A DNA stretch of 48,268 nucleotides from Cytidiella melzeri (lineage: Eukaryota > Basidiomycota > Agaricomycetes > Polyporales > Irpicaceae): positions 1 to 48,268 of the forward strand of contig JABYQR010000329.1 of the NCBI GenBank assembly GCA_022592445.1. The letters are read 5' to 3'. The position numbers were made by a program, and so were the translations under genes. Position 1 is the first letter of the stretch, and every line of letters starts with the position of its first letter. The notes beneath the pieces were generated by a model. It had not been told where the DNA came from. It made no database searches and was given only the letters and a program-made list of their open reading frames with translations. Shown here piece after piece: positions 19,701-31,801 of this stretch.

Positions 19701-22296
19701 CACTCACTGGTATATATGTCCTCCCGCGACCCGATCTCAGGTGAGTACAAAGCCTGGTTAGTCACTTGAACGGCTCGGATATCTCACCATTTTATCTGAC
19801 AGCCCACGCCCTTTTTTCTTCCTCTACGAGGACGGGGTATCGTTTCTCTCTTTTTTTTTCGTCACCGGGAAATGGGAGGGACGTCGCATGCATATGTCGC
19901 CGCGGTCGAGGCCTACCCCAAGAAAACGACCACGTCGTCCACCGCGACACGAAAATCTCGCGTGCTTGTGACATACCTCTCACGCGAACAATTCTCGGTC
20001 ACTTTTGTTTTCTCATACACATCACGCACGCACTGAGCACATGATGCTTATTCATGAAATAGTACGGCCACCACGGAAAGTACACCGTTGCAACCGTTGC
20101 ATGGTACGTACAAGTGTAAACGACTGACCCCAACCCTTGATCAGAACGCCTTCCGAAGGCCAGTCAAACCAGGTAGGCGGGGGTTTTTCTGCGCGTTGTA
20201 CAAATCGTCGGTGTACCTACCCCGGGTCTGACTCGCCATACCTCGGCGTGCACTTCTTGACATGCGCAAAGTCGGACAAGAACCGGTCGTTGTCCTACAA
20301 CATGTGTCTTCAACAAACGAACGAACAAACTCTTTTGTCATTCTCCACGTCTGGTGTTAAAAAATACAATGCCTTGGCACTGGTATGTCGGCCCACCCCG
20401 CGTCAACGTTAACTGTCCTGTTCTCTGTCAGCAGCTGCCTGCCGCCGGGATCTGCGGTGAAGACACTGAAGAAGAAGTCGTTGGATCGGTGCGAACACTC
20501 ATTGCAATTGTCAAAGTCAATCCCACTTCGTTTCATAGTTTGAAGGTTTGAAGTGCTGTGTACGGTACTTGTCAACTTGATCATCTTCGACATGAGGCTG
20601 ATGATGTTTACCGTGAAGCCCGTCACGGCGCTTGTAACGGATGTGTTGGGCGACTTTGATCTCCAGGGCTCGTTCCGTTGTATGGTCCGGTGTTGTGCGA
20701 GTGGTAAGGAGCTGGAGCATTTGTACGTGGACTGTATACGCACGTAGTACACAAGACCTACTTATGCTAGCATGAGTCTTCCCTCTCTTATAATGATCTT
20801 CCGCAAATTTCAACGCAAATCCCGTCATTTTTTTTTCTCATTTCGGGATGGAGTTTAGACTGAATGGGCCGTTGGAGCCAGAGATCTCCGCCGATATGTA
20901 CAACTGTGGTCCCTCGCGAGCCATGATCATAAGCATACACATAGGAGAGAGGAGTGCGCCCCCCCTGTGTTTTCTCGCTATGGGTGCGTTCAACGCTCGA
21001 GGGGTATCAACGAGCATCCCGGTAAGAGTTTCAAGTATTCGTGGTTCCTCCAGGCACCAGACGATGAGCAACGAGCAAGGAGCCTGGCGTCGAGCTCAGG
21101 CCGACTGTGTGTGTGGCCTCTAGGTTCGGAGGCGTTCGGAAGTACAGAGTCGATCGATCGGTGAGAGCAAAACCACTTCACGATTATCTTTGATGATGCG
21201 AGTCTGAGACTTTCATACCCTGCGTTTTGCACTGCATGCATCGCCTCTTTGCAGGACTAGTTGTTTTGTGCTCAGTCGCGTCCATCCGAGACATGGCATG
21301 CCATGGGAGAGGGAGGAGTTGAATCAGCTGACTGTGTTTTTTTCTTGAACGAGGAGCAACTAGTGTGTGTGATCGCACATGAGGCTGCGTACTGGTAGAA
21401 TGATGGCGGACGGATGATGTTTTGTGTGCAGCCGTCTGAGCCCGTTGGAGGAGGGAAGAGAGAGAGAGAGCAGTCGCAGCCACGTGGGTAGAGCGAGGCT
21501 GTGGTCTGGGGCCATCACAAACATGCCGAAATGGAACGCCCTCTCTGGTCCCCGGTCCCGTCAAGGTTCGACAAGAGGGCTGTGTGATTCTGCCGACAAT
21601 GTTTGTCGTTCGTGAATGTCAGCGGAGAGGAATGTGATCGGCACGGGGGATGGTGAGATGGAGGGCTTCGTTCATGTCCGTATGTCGATGCTGTCTTTTG
21701 GAGGCTGTGCGTCGCGTTCCAGGCGTGGTATGGGCTGAATGATGGATGGCCTGATGTGATTCTGCCATCTGAGACTTAACTTGCTGGCATATTCTGTTAT
21801 TAATATCATAATTAATATAAAATGTTTCCTTGTCGAGGTCGTCCTTCGTCGCTCGGAGCGCGTGCACGTTAAAGCTCATTCTTCTGGGCCAACCAACTTG
21901 CTCTCGTCCCTCTCGAGCTCGCCAAACGTCGCCTCAGTACTCTACCACCCTCTCTCGCGGCTTCAACGGTCTCCAACCGTCCTCTATCATTCCCCTCCCC
22001 TATTTTGCCACAAGAGATAGATAATCTGAATCGGCTGCACTAATTCGTGATTCACCGTTCTGCTTCCGTCCACCTCGTACGCACACCAAAATTCTCGTTT
22101 ATATTCCACCCACGTCCCTGTCTTACACCTTACAACGACTGCTGCTCATCTTCCACCTCATTGCATTAAGGTGCGTCGTCTCGCTGCTCCCTCTTCGCTG
22201 TGCTCACTCACAACCCCTCCAGTTATACTTTCACTCTCCACACACCGCCAGCATTTTCAACTCTGCGGCGCACGACATCACTCTACACTCTCTTTA
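16760..22296. other. Intergenic region upstream of STE12
   Basis: No convincing gene in 5.5 kb. Contents are an A-rich run at 17038-17063, GA microsatellites near 18047, 18224, 19172 and 21459, an ACGTACGT run near 18366, and a coding-like frame at about 17466-17636 that ends KKARKNWITKVKKYRLEK then stop but lacks a clear start. CpG frequency is ordinary. The pyrimidine-rich stretch 22040-22290 just before STE12 is probably 5' UTR and may contain an intron from a GTGCGT donor at 22171 to a CAG shortly before the start codon. Confidence 0.5.
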
Positions 22297-25200
22297 ATGA
22301 CTACCCTACTCGCCCATCACCCTCATCAGCTATCTATGGATTCCTCCCCGTTCGCCGTCAACTCATCAGGATCGACCGTCCCCCGTGCCTCACATGTCTA
22401 CAACGATGAATACGGCTATCCTTCTCATGAACATCACTTACAGCAATATCCATCAGCATACCATCTCGACGGCCAGTACGATCACAACGCCCGTCTAGGC
22501 GCTCCAAACTCCCTTCAGATATCCACAGACACCCATTCGTCCCAGGATCAGGACGCAGATGAGCAGACAGCCCACCCCTCGCGCATGCAGTCCCAGCTCC
22601 AGCGAATGCACACCACACCCGCTCTGCACGCTTTGGTAGAGGCAGACGCATACCCAACCGACATCATCTCACGTCGTTCCTCCCCTTCCTCGTCTGGTTC
22701 ACAAGCTGGCTCCATCAGTTTTCATTCCTCCGCCTTTAGCAACTTTGAGGGCAGCCTCAGCAGACCCCTGTCTCTCAAGGAACGTGAGCTGCTCGCCCAT
22801 CTCGACCGTCTCAAGTTGTTTCTCGCCACTGCACCCTCACGATGGACCATGGGCGGAGAAGAAATTCCGACCAACGATTCCATTGGCCTCCCTGTCGGCC
22901 ACCCGAACTCTTCCCACCCGGCGCTCAACCGTTTCCTGCTTCCGAACTCGGAATACGTCTCGTGCGTGCTCTGGGGCGGGCTCTACCACATCACGGGCAC
23001 GGACATCGTGCGCGCGTTGGTGTTCAGGTTCGAAGCCTTTGGCCGTCCTGTGAAGAACATGAAAAAGTTCGAAGAGGGCGTTTTCTCCGACCTTCGCAAC
23101 CTCAAGCCTGGTGTGGATGCATGTTTGGAAGAACCAAAGGTGCGTTTGCCTCAACCACCCGATGCCACCCGTTGTCAGATCCTGCCTCAGTTCCATGCTT
23201 CCTTTTTTTTTTGCCCCCCCCTTTAATATGAAAATCTAAATTGACATCATTGCGCAGTCTCCGTTCTTGGATTTACTGTTCAAGTATCAATGCATCCGTA
23301 CCCAAAAGAAGCAGAAAGTCTTTTACTGGCAAGTCTCATCCCGTTCGTGTTGATGGTCGTCAGACTGACGTGAACCGCCAATCCCCCTTAGGTTCTCCGT
23401 GCCCCACGATAGACTGTTCCTGGATGCGCTCGAGCGAGACTTGAAGCGTGAGAAGATTGGCATGGAGCCGACAACCGTGATATCCGGAGAGCCTGCCTTG
23501 TCTTTCGTCTACGATCCGAAGCGATCGTTGTATGAACAGTTCAGCAAGGCGACCGGCGGTGTCGAGGGCGAGGGCGAGCTCGAGGCGGCCGTTCGCAGGG
23601 CGGACGAGGCCAGATCAGACGATACCGATAACGAGGACGTTGGCGCCGAGCAGTCCGACATCGAGTTCTCATCATCGGAGATGTCCTCTGACGCTGAAGG
23701 ACCTAATGGATCACCTCCGACGTCGCTGTCCAGGATCCGAAAGCACAAGTCTGCCCTGCGCGGGACAAACTCGCCGTTCTTCACGATGTTCTCGCTGTTC
23801 GAGGGTTCCCCCACTTACAAGCAACGCCGGAAGAAGATCTCAAAGCATCGCAACCCGAGCGTGCTTGGAGCGTACGGTGTGACCGACGGTCCTGCGGAAT
23901 ACCACGGCGGCCTGCCTCCCCCGAATACCTTACCTCAACGACCGGCGGAGCCCCAGATCGATCGCTATGGTAGAGACATGACCCGTCTCAGCGCTGCTGA
24001 CATGTTCTTGGCTCAGGCGCGAGGCGATTTTGGTCCCCAGAGTAACCCGGACTTGATCGCCTCTCAGAAAGAGCGTCAGCGCCGGGCGATGCAAGCTGGA
24101 CAGTTGGGAGGTAAAGCTTATTCTGGACCTCCTCCTCCTGGCGGCGTGCCTGCGTACGCAGATGGCCCTCATCCGCGTCACCACCCTTCGCATCCGTACC
24201 CGCCTCATCAACAGCACCCTCACGCACCACCAGACGCGGTCGGCGGATATCCTACACCCTCGACGCTCGATCAGCAGCGGCCACGCACCGAGCAACGACA
24301 TACGTTCCCGATGATGGCCATGTCCCCCGAGCAAGCTATGCGCGCTCAAACTCAGCCGTTTGACCCTCAGGTTCGTGGCTGGCCGGTACCTCGAATGAAG
24401 GCTTACGTGTGTCCGCTGTTCTCGTGCGGGCGCATGTTCAAGCTGGAGGAGCAGCTGAAGCAGCACCTGCATTCGCAGCATACGATCGAGAGGCAGTTCC
24501 AGTGCCAGCGGTGCAAGAAGCGGTTTGCGAGCTCGGAGATGTTGGATCATCACGCGCGCTCGCACTCGCGTGCTGATGAATCTGCGGGGACGCGTGGTGG
24601 GGACGAGGCTGACGTGGAGAGTAGCGAGGGTGTCGACGAGTTTGACGGGAATGCGCTTGGGATTCCGGATACTGCCATGTGCGAAGTTGAGATACATGGT
24701 CAGGTTCAAGAAGTCCAGGGCGGTGAGGAAGGGCTTTTGATACCTGCACCTACCAACATTCTCCATCCCCTTCCTCCTCCGACGAACGGCCCACCAAAGG
24801 ACGTGCAGGAAATATACTACTCGGACAGCAATGGAAGTGTCATCCAGTCGTCTCCAGAGTTTATACAGGACTCGCCTAGTCACTGGAACGTGCTTCGCTC
24901 GCACCACAGTCCTGCGTTTAGCACTGTCAGCATGCCTTCTCCGAATATGGGGGCGACTTATTTGCCTGCGGACGACTACGCTTCGATGTCTGCTCCTGCG
25001 CACAAGGCTGGCTTCGACCACGCCAATATTTATCCTCCTGTGACCGAAGTCACCGTCGCTGGCCCGGGGCCGATTCGTCGACACAGGAGCGCGACGCCTT
25101 CGATGAGCCGTTACAACGAGACCACTAGGAGACCCTTCACTGCGACTGAGGGTTCTGCGACGCGGTCTTACCACCCTTATGCTGTCGCCGCTCATTCTGC

Positions 25201-25609
25201 GGATAACAGTCCGATGAGCTACAGTGTTCCGCTGGGGTACGACGCGTCCCCCCCGCACATGGTCTCGAGATCCTCGAGTCACTCTCGTTCGAGTTCTACT
25301 AGCAGTCAACATCTGCAAGATCACATGAACCAGATGTTGAACCTCGATCAGATTGAGGCGGACGATGTTACACCGAGTTATGCCACGCGTGGGCCTCAAC
25401 CTCCTCCTCCTGCTGCTGCTGCTGCTTATGGTGAGATTTACCGTACGGACTCGCCGATGCAGTACGGCGGCGGCGGCGGTGGTGGTGGTGGAGCGCCGAG
25501 CTCGTTTAACGAGGAGACGCAGGGGATGTTCCGGATGTCTATGGAGGATTCGCAATCGAGGGTTGGATCGCTCGAGTCTGCGTATTATTCGCACCACACC
25601 ACGTTATAA
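22297..25609 (+). CDS. STE12: STE12-type transcription factor with two C2H2 fingers
   Basis: A sequence-specific regulator at the end of the pheromone/filamentation MAP-kinase cascade, acting in the nucleus. Exons 22297-23139, 23258-23328 and 23392-25609 give 1043 residues; an alternative start is 22336. The STE domain spans about residues 158-320 and crosses both introns, with motifs LKERELLAHLDRLKLFL, RFLLPNSEYVSCVLW, FRFEAFGRPVKNMKKFEEGV and FLDLLFKYQCIRTQKKQKVF. Two C2H2 fingers follow near residues 644-700 (C-x4-C-x12-H-x4-H and C-x2-C-x12-H-x3-H), the arrangement known for basidiomycete Ste12. The middle and tail are low complexity, with Pro/His, poly-Ala and poly-Gly. Intron 1 (23140-23257) is GT-AG. 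Intron 2 (23329-23391) starts GCAAGT, a GC-AG intron. The reading frame is intact. Confidence 0.95.
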
Positions 25610-27078
25610 ATATATATATATATAACTTACGGTACATGGAGATTTTTGCTCTCTCTCTCTTTCTCTCTTTCTTTTTTTAAAGTCGGCTATACTATTGCTA
25701 ACGCACTAATACCCCCTCCCACTTCTGTCTTTGGCTTTCTTTCGTCTTTTCTTTTTTGGCTTCGCACCCATTCTTCCTCTATTTCCTAGTCGCATCGTAA
25801 CAATATGTGGCGAGTTCCCCCCCTCCCCCCGTTTTTTGTTAGCCCTTGGCGTTTGGCTGGTTTAACAGTCTAGAGCTTTGTGGTTTTCTCGTGGGGCTGC
25901 TCGTCCTTTTCGTTTGTTTGTTTGTTTGTTTGATTTTTTATTATATAGCGTTCGGAGTACCCACCCTACCTCAGTTTGCTTGTACACACATTATCGATGA
26001 TGACCCTGATTGATATATTTGAATATGTCTGATTTTTTTGTTTGTTTGTTACCTTGATTTACAAGCGTATATATACATAGTGTGTGTGTTTTGCTTTGAT
26101 TTTTGGACAGAGCAATGCTCGAGCGAGGATTGGGCTAGGATGCAGAGGTGCACTGCCCCCCTCCATATAACTTGATCCTCGATTCTTTGATTCCCAAGAC
26201 AATGCAGTGCGAGGGAAGATTGTTTGTTTTGTTTTGTTTTGTTTTTGTTTTTTTCTTGTTACATAGTCTAAGCGTGGGTTACAGTGTTTAGGCCCTGAAC
26301 CACCCACGATCCGGCGTGGGCTTTTCCCAAAACAAAACATCAAGGACAGTTTTGTGTATCAAGACTTTTGAGGTACGAGGAACCGAGGAGCGAGGATCGG
26401 TTTTGGAGGGTGTTTGGGATCATTTGGACGTGCTACGTACATCATGGATGGAAGTGGATTCCACGAAAAAAAGAAAAAGAAGTAAAAAAGAAGTAAGAAA
26501 AAGTCGCCATCATGTACTTAGACCACCCCTGGATAGGCTCATATCCGGCATCAAGATTGGGCCAATAAGATAAATGGGTTGTGAATTACATTGATCTTGT
26601 AGTATCAAGGACGAGGGGCAACAACAGTATTTTTTTTCTTGGGGGGAGGGGGGGGGGTGTGGGAGCGTTACTGTTGTTGTGCAATCTGGAGCAACTGAAC
26701 CGTTTGTTGGAGTGAAGGGGTGCGAGGCGGTGCTTACGCCACGATCTGGGTTGTGATAGAGCAATATGGTCCTGTGCAAGCGTGCCTGCACCATGGATGT
26801 GTCTCCAAAGCTCAAACGTGAGCTAGACTTTGGTGATGGTGCATTTCGAAAAAGGGATCCAAAAAAGGGTAGAAACAACGAAAAAAGCTCCCGGGATGTT
26901 TGACGTCCGTGACGCACTTCTAGTGCTCTGCACTGGTTTTAAATCCATCTTGAAACTTCTCGACCGCAGTGGTGTTAGAGGCTAAAAATGCTGTACTGGT
27001 TTTGTCGCAGCTGATCGACTCTCGATTGTACCGCGTGTTGCGCGGTCGATATTTAGAATACGAAAGAGGCAGTGCGGC
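25610..27078. other. 3' flank of STE12, simple-sequence rich
   Basis: No gene supported. Contains a TA run right after the STE12 stop (25610-25624), TC-rich and T-rich tracts to 25680, a GTTT run near 25914, a GTTTT run near 26221-26250 and a G run at 26641-26657. The first few hundred bases probably hold the STE12 3' UTR and polyadenylation site. Confidence 0.5.
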
Positions 27079-27282
27079 TTAGTACTGATGAAGGGGAGAG
27101 AGATCAGCCATGACGTTGTGCTTCCACGATTGGCGAGACTTTACCGGAGAGACACGTTTGGTTCCAACGGCGTAGTCAGACTCAGGTTCATATGAATCAG
27201 CGCGAAACTTGGTCACCGGCTTTTGATGATCAGTCGGCAGTGCAAACGAATTGTAAGGGTCATCTTGCAATATTCTTTCGGT
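27079..27282 (-). pseudogene. Orphan exon-like fragment with stop
   Basis: A minus-strand frame that reads like the C-terminus of a real protein: ERILQDDPYNSFALPTDHQK and onwards, ending SPLHQY and a stop at 27079-27081. An in-frame stop just upstream of 27290 coincides with a possible acceptor (ACTACTAG), so it would be a last exon. No matching upstream exons were found in the next kilobase. Family unknown; probably a relic, but a short real exon cannot be excluded. Confidence 0.3.
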
Positions 27283-28032
27283 GCAGTGCCACTAGTAGTC
27301 TGTCATGCGAATTAAATACCCTGCATCGCACCCTCCAGGGAGGACGGATTATTTTGTAGTCGAACGCCGATTTGGGGCCTGGATCATGGTGCACGCAATG
27401 CCGTGCATAGTCAATGGCTTCGACGGTTTATAAAGCTTGAAGCTCGCACTGACCGACTATCGAATGGAGCTTGCTGCGACGTTTAGCGCGTTCCTACGAC
27501 GCAAAATGTCCTCCTGCCGTTCGAACGGATTGGCAGGTCTAAGAAATCTGCCAAAGCGACATACTGGGATCGCCGGGTGATGGGAATTGTATGGGCAAGA
27601 TTGCCAGAGAGATTGATTGGTAACAAAGCGTATTCAGAAGCAGTCTGCGAGAGCTGCCAGTGAATGTAGCAATGTGGCGATGTGTTCTAGCTGCCAAGTA
27701 GCAGTTTGGGCACTGACACTTCGGACCGGTTGAGCAGTGTACTATACTGCGATCTCGTGGTAAGCGATCAACAAGTGAGAATGGCTCGGCGGCTTGTTTT
27801 ACTGACCTGCGATGTCTGTGAGCTTGAAGCACGAAGTGGTGTGTTGTACGTGGCGGCAGGTTGACTCGAGGTTTGCTCGAGGTGGCCACAATCATCATGA
27901 TGCCGCACGGACAAGAAGCGCCATCGCGTTGTTAGATGAACCTGCTTCAACACTACATACCCACCACACGTGTCATCAGCATTTCTCACTGTTAATAGCG
28001 TATTGCGACTCACCATTGTAAATGTGCGAGCT

Positions 28033-28163
28033 TCAAGTCTCTTGATGAGCGTTCTTGCGCTTCTTCTGCTTGGTACCATCTCCACTTGGCGCAAACTTTG
28101 CAGCAGTATTCCTCGCCTTGCCCTCAAACTTGGTTGCAGGGGTCTTTGACTGTTTGTTGAGAG
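28033..28163 (-). pseudogene. Orphan exon-like fragment, basic C-terminus
   Basis: A minus-strand frame after a possible acceptor (CAACAAACAG) gives a Lys-rich tail (SKTPATKFEGKARNTAAKF, then GTKQKKRKNAHQET and stop at 28033-28035). It resembles the end of a nuclear or nucleolar protein with a basic targeting stretch. Upstream sequence to 28900 shows no compatible exon. The surrounding 27283-29676 holds no supported gene. Probably a fragment left by rearrangement. Confidence 0.3.
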
Positions 28164-29676
28164 AGGTTGATACACAAAAAGACGCGTCCAGTGAGCTCAC
28201 GCGTAGTAGTTGTAGAATCGGTGAATTACTACTTCGGGGCCGTGTTAAGGTATGTTACCCATATGAACAGGGTTATGCAGTATATATGTTGTTGAGCATA
28301 CTACTTTGTGTGGTGCGATTGGGTCCTGCTGAGAGAGCGAGAAGGTGCCACTAGCAGTAGGTGTTGCGCCCCTCCTGTCAATTTAAAGATCAATCTGAAG
28401 TAGACGCCTCGTATACTCAAACTCTTAGTAACATTGTCTTGCGCTACTGCACTGCAACGCGCACGAGATACTCAAGTGAGTCCCAAATCACTTGGTTCGA
28501 ATGCGATGTGCTAAATTTGGGATTCAGAGTAATATGAATTATTACTTTTGCGGTTCTGCAAACCTGAAGTGGTCGCAAGACCGTTTCGTGGTCCGTCATC
28601 CTGGTTTCAAGAATGGCTTATGCTTACCTTCGTCTTGTAATACTAGAGTCTAACTTATGTGGGCTAACTGTCCAACGACGGAAGAGTGCAGGCAATTAAT
28701 TGTGCGACAACCTCTGGCATGGGTCAGTCAAGTTTCAATGATGTTTGTTTCTCCCGTACTTGCGATGACTATCAGCTCACTATTGCCTCAGTGACAGATC
28801 ATCATGTCTACCAATTTTCTCTCATACTCATAGGAAACCAACACATTTCATCTCTATAAATGGTAAGAACTTCGCAAAGAGCGTGCAGATGGAATCTTTG
28901 TTGGGCTACGTGGTGAAGCGAATGGTATGCTACATTCACAAAGAGACGAGCTGACCCTAAAGGGCTATGGCGGAGGTCGATGCTGGTGGTCGTACGTCTT
29001 CTATGCGTGTACTCACCTCGTACTGATATTTACACAACTATTGTCCCGGGATGGGTCATCGCATCGATCAACATTAACATCTCGTAAAAAAACAAAACGT
29101 TATCGCACAATACCTACCACTGTAAACCCGAGCATTACAATATAACATTGAGCAAACTTTATCTCACACAATCTCTGTACCTGGAAAGTTATAAACACCC
29201 GGCACCCGCGATAATGGTCCACGGGCCACTTTATCTTGCATGGTAATACGTTTGAATGTCTCCGCCCACAGTTTACATTGCAAGATAATCTCGCCGCCAG
29301 TAGTTTATATCGTCATACACATCAATGCAATGCTTTCAAGGCAGTAGTTCTCGCATTAGGGTGCATAGCAACAATGGATTGAACAGCGCAATGGCGAGAA
29401 CATCAGCTAATTAATAATACAGCGCGAGCATGGTGAAAGAAATAGTCATCATAGCAGAACAGATACAGCGAGTAACAGTGTCCAGGTTGAGAAGAAATTG
29501 AGAACGTCGCGAGAGCAGATACATGCAGAGACAGGAGCAGAAAATGTGGAGGTGAGCATGGCCACCAGTCATATGAGTGACGTCCAGTTTCAAGCAATAC
29601 CGCACTCACGAAGAAACCTATCAGGCGAACGTCAGAATTCGGAAATAAAATAAATCTGGGTAGCACAATCACTCAC

Positions 29677-30795
29677 CTAACAGTTGCGCCAAATGAGGCT
29701 TGGACATTGGAAGGCATGGCCCCGTCTCTTGTAGAAAGGGCAGTACTGAAAGAATCCATTAAACGAGACTGTATGCGCGGAAAAAAATTGCGTGCGTACG
29801 AAGCATTTCAGAGGTATCCACGTATAGTTGGTAGGCGACCACGCCGGCCAGGGCAACGACTAGAAGGGTAAGAATATAGTTGTTGCGATTGAAAAATGCA
29901 TAGGTTCGGATGACCAGGATGACCTCTGAGGTGACTTGATTCCACATTGCAAGTGCGACGGGAATCTGATCGATATGCGTTGCATAAATTAGCGCTATCG
30001 GGTCCACAAGACTTCAGCTACTCACGCGATAGATCTTCTCGCACTCCTCGATGGTGTGGTTCGTGCAGAAGGCCCAGAGAAAATATGGTACCGCAGCGAT
30101 GACCCAATAGCTGGTGGACGGGAGTCCGTTAGCTTGAAGTAATTTTCACACATGACTGCGAGGGCTCACCGACAGAGCAAGTACGCGACTTTGACCGGCG
30201 TCCAATGTGTCTTCCATATCTGCGAACATCGTCAGCGTCGTGTACGCGCGTCGGGCGATAAGCTACCGCGCCACTCACAAAACGATATTTTCTAGGCAGC
30301 GCTATGGCCCAGTCCCAAACGACGATGGCGTCTGCATGACAACGATTAGTGATTGAAGCGAAGAGTGAAGAAAGCTTCCTCGCTTGCACTCACACATTGC
30401 TAAACAAATCAGTGGTCAAGGTCAGGCGTCGCTTCTACCGGCGAGGTTGAACGTGTGCTTACCACAAAAATGGACCTGAGTACCATCGCCAACGCAAAGA
30501 GTCAGCATACGGCGGCAGGGTGTGGGGCAAAGACGTACACGAAGATGAGGTTGTCTCGGGTGAATCTGGCATGTTGAATAGGAATAGACTTGCGCGGGTG
30601 AATGCGGCGTCGCTTGAGGTCTACGACCGCACTCAGAGAGTCGAGGGGACGGTAGAGCTGATCGTAGAGGGCGTCGTCGTTGATGAGCAGCGGGGAGAGA
30701 GAGAGGAGATGGTGGTTGGGGGGAGACGATGACGGCAAGAGCGAGAGCGCCGAAGATGGGGTAGGGAAGTGTGAAGGGGCCCGTCGATCCACCAC
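29677..30795 (-). CDS. DUF6533-family membrane protein, gene 1 (with microexons)
   Basis: Multi-pass membrane protein of a basidiomycete-expanded family of unknown function. Proposed minus exons: about 30795-30541, 30475-30463 (13 bases), 30399-30394 (6 bases), 30331-30279, 30219-30170, 30110-30026, 29965-29800 and 29745-29677, followed by at least GTTTCTTC at 29617-29610. All phases agree. Family motifs assemble across the joins: VHFCAMYAIVVWDWAIALP, then WKTHWTPVKVAYLLCRYWV, CTNHTIEECEKIY, EVILVIRTYAFFNRNNY, and TGPCLPMSKPHLAQLLGFF. No ATG is clear in the frame of the first exon; a frame change in a CCCCCC run near 30715 would link it to one. The C-terminal end is also unclear and may be lost. 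It lies about 190 bases downstream of the ALG9 remnant on the same strand. Confidence 0.75.
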
Positions 30796-30980
30796 ATGTG
30801 AAGTTTTGGAGGCTTCCTGACCTACGAAGCCCCAACTTTCTCACACTCATGTCACCCCCGTCCAATGCACGCCACAGGGTGTGCTGCTGAGAGGCGGGTC
30901 ATATGCATGGCGTAGCTTGCTCGTCATGTGTGCACTGATGTATAACAGTCGTTAACCACGGCGGGTAAGGAATTAATAAA

Positions 30981-31801
30981 CTATTTTGTTCGGTGCACCG
31001 CCAGCACCTTCTCCTTCCGCTCCATGTTCCTCTTGTTACGAAGCAGACAATAGTCACCAAACTCATTTGTCTGTTGCCACTTCTCCCCCGGCACCCACAA
31101 TGTCCTCGTTAGCAACGACGAATGCCTTGCATCGAGGAACGGCTCGCACTTCACCCTGTCCCACGCCTCATGCACTGCATACCGCGGCTCATGCGGCGTA
31201 CTCGTGGGGTGCAGAGGATAATTCGAGTCAACGAGGTAGTCGCACGTATTCACATCCACCTGCAACAGAAACCTTCAGAAAAACAAAAAAAAAACCGCCC
31301 ACGAGGCGAACGTAGTGCACATACATAGAAACCCGGCTCCTCCTTGTTCATATTGTTCAAACCACCAGGCACGACCCTCGTTTCATGGATACGGCTCACC
31401 AGCCCACCCTTTTTCGGTGTCCGCTTGAAATGTCCAGGCAACATCCCGTCGAACTCGTTCTTGATCCATTCGACCGTGACCCCGTCTGGAACGAGGTAGC
31501 TGCCGGGGAAACGGTGCCACTCTTTCCCGAAGCAGAGCGTCAGGTTGAACGGAGTAATCAGGTCATATTCAATTCGGGGCTCGTCTTCATCAGACTCTGG
31601 AATACGACGTCTGTGCCGAGGATCTTGGGGCGGAGGGAGGCGAACGTATCCCGTTGCGTTCAAAACACGAGGGATTTCGTACGCCTCGAAATGGTTCATG
31701 AGTGCCATGAGTGCGCGGTAGTAGTGGTAGAGCGCTATGCCTCGCGTGACAGATATGACAACAGATGAGCTGCTGGAAGGGATAGCGGTGATGGTGGGGG
31801 A
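30981..31801 (-). pseudogene. ALG9: 5'-truncated ALG9-like alpha-1,2-mannosyltransferase
   Basis: ALG9 adds alpha-1,2 mannoses to the dolichol-linked N-glycan precursor in the ER lumen. Only the C-terminal third is visible: exon 31801-31325 and last exon 31259-30981, joined by a GTATGT-CAG intron. Motifs match the family: SVTRGIALYHYY, LCFGKEWHRFPGSYLVPDGV, IKNEFDGMLP, GGLNNMNKEEPGFY, VDVNTCDYLVDSNYP and PFLDARHSSLLTRTLWVPG. The full protein is normally about 550-650 residues with eight or more membrane segments and an N-terminal acidic loop, none of which I can find upstream. A weak PLQFNVYASYVYILKKH segment near 32050 may be a decayed earlier exon. Probably a partial duplicate, with the working gene elsewhere. 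The 5' exon edge is approximate. Confidence 0.65.

Noticed and set aside
23930..25597. A 555-codon open frame on the minus strand opposite STE12
   Set aside because: It is the antisense of a conserved, GC-rich coding exon; its product is Arg/His-rich with no family motif, while the plus strand carries the STE domain and C2H2 fingers.
28480..28520. GGTTCGAA near 28494, like a tRNA or Pol III box B
   Set aside because: The following bases do not fit the box consensus and no cloverleaf or box A can be drawn around it.
31385..31768. A 127-codon plus-strand ORF
   Set aside because: It is the antisense shadow of the ALG9-like exon on the minus strand.
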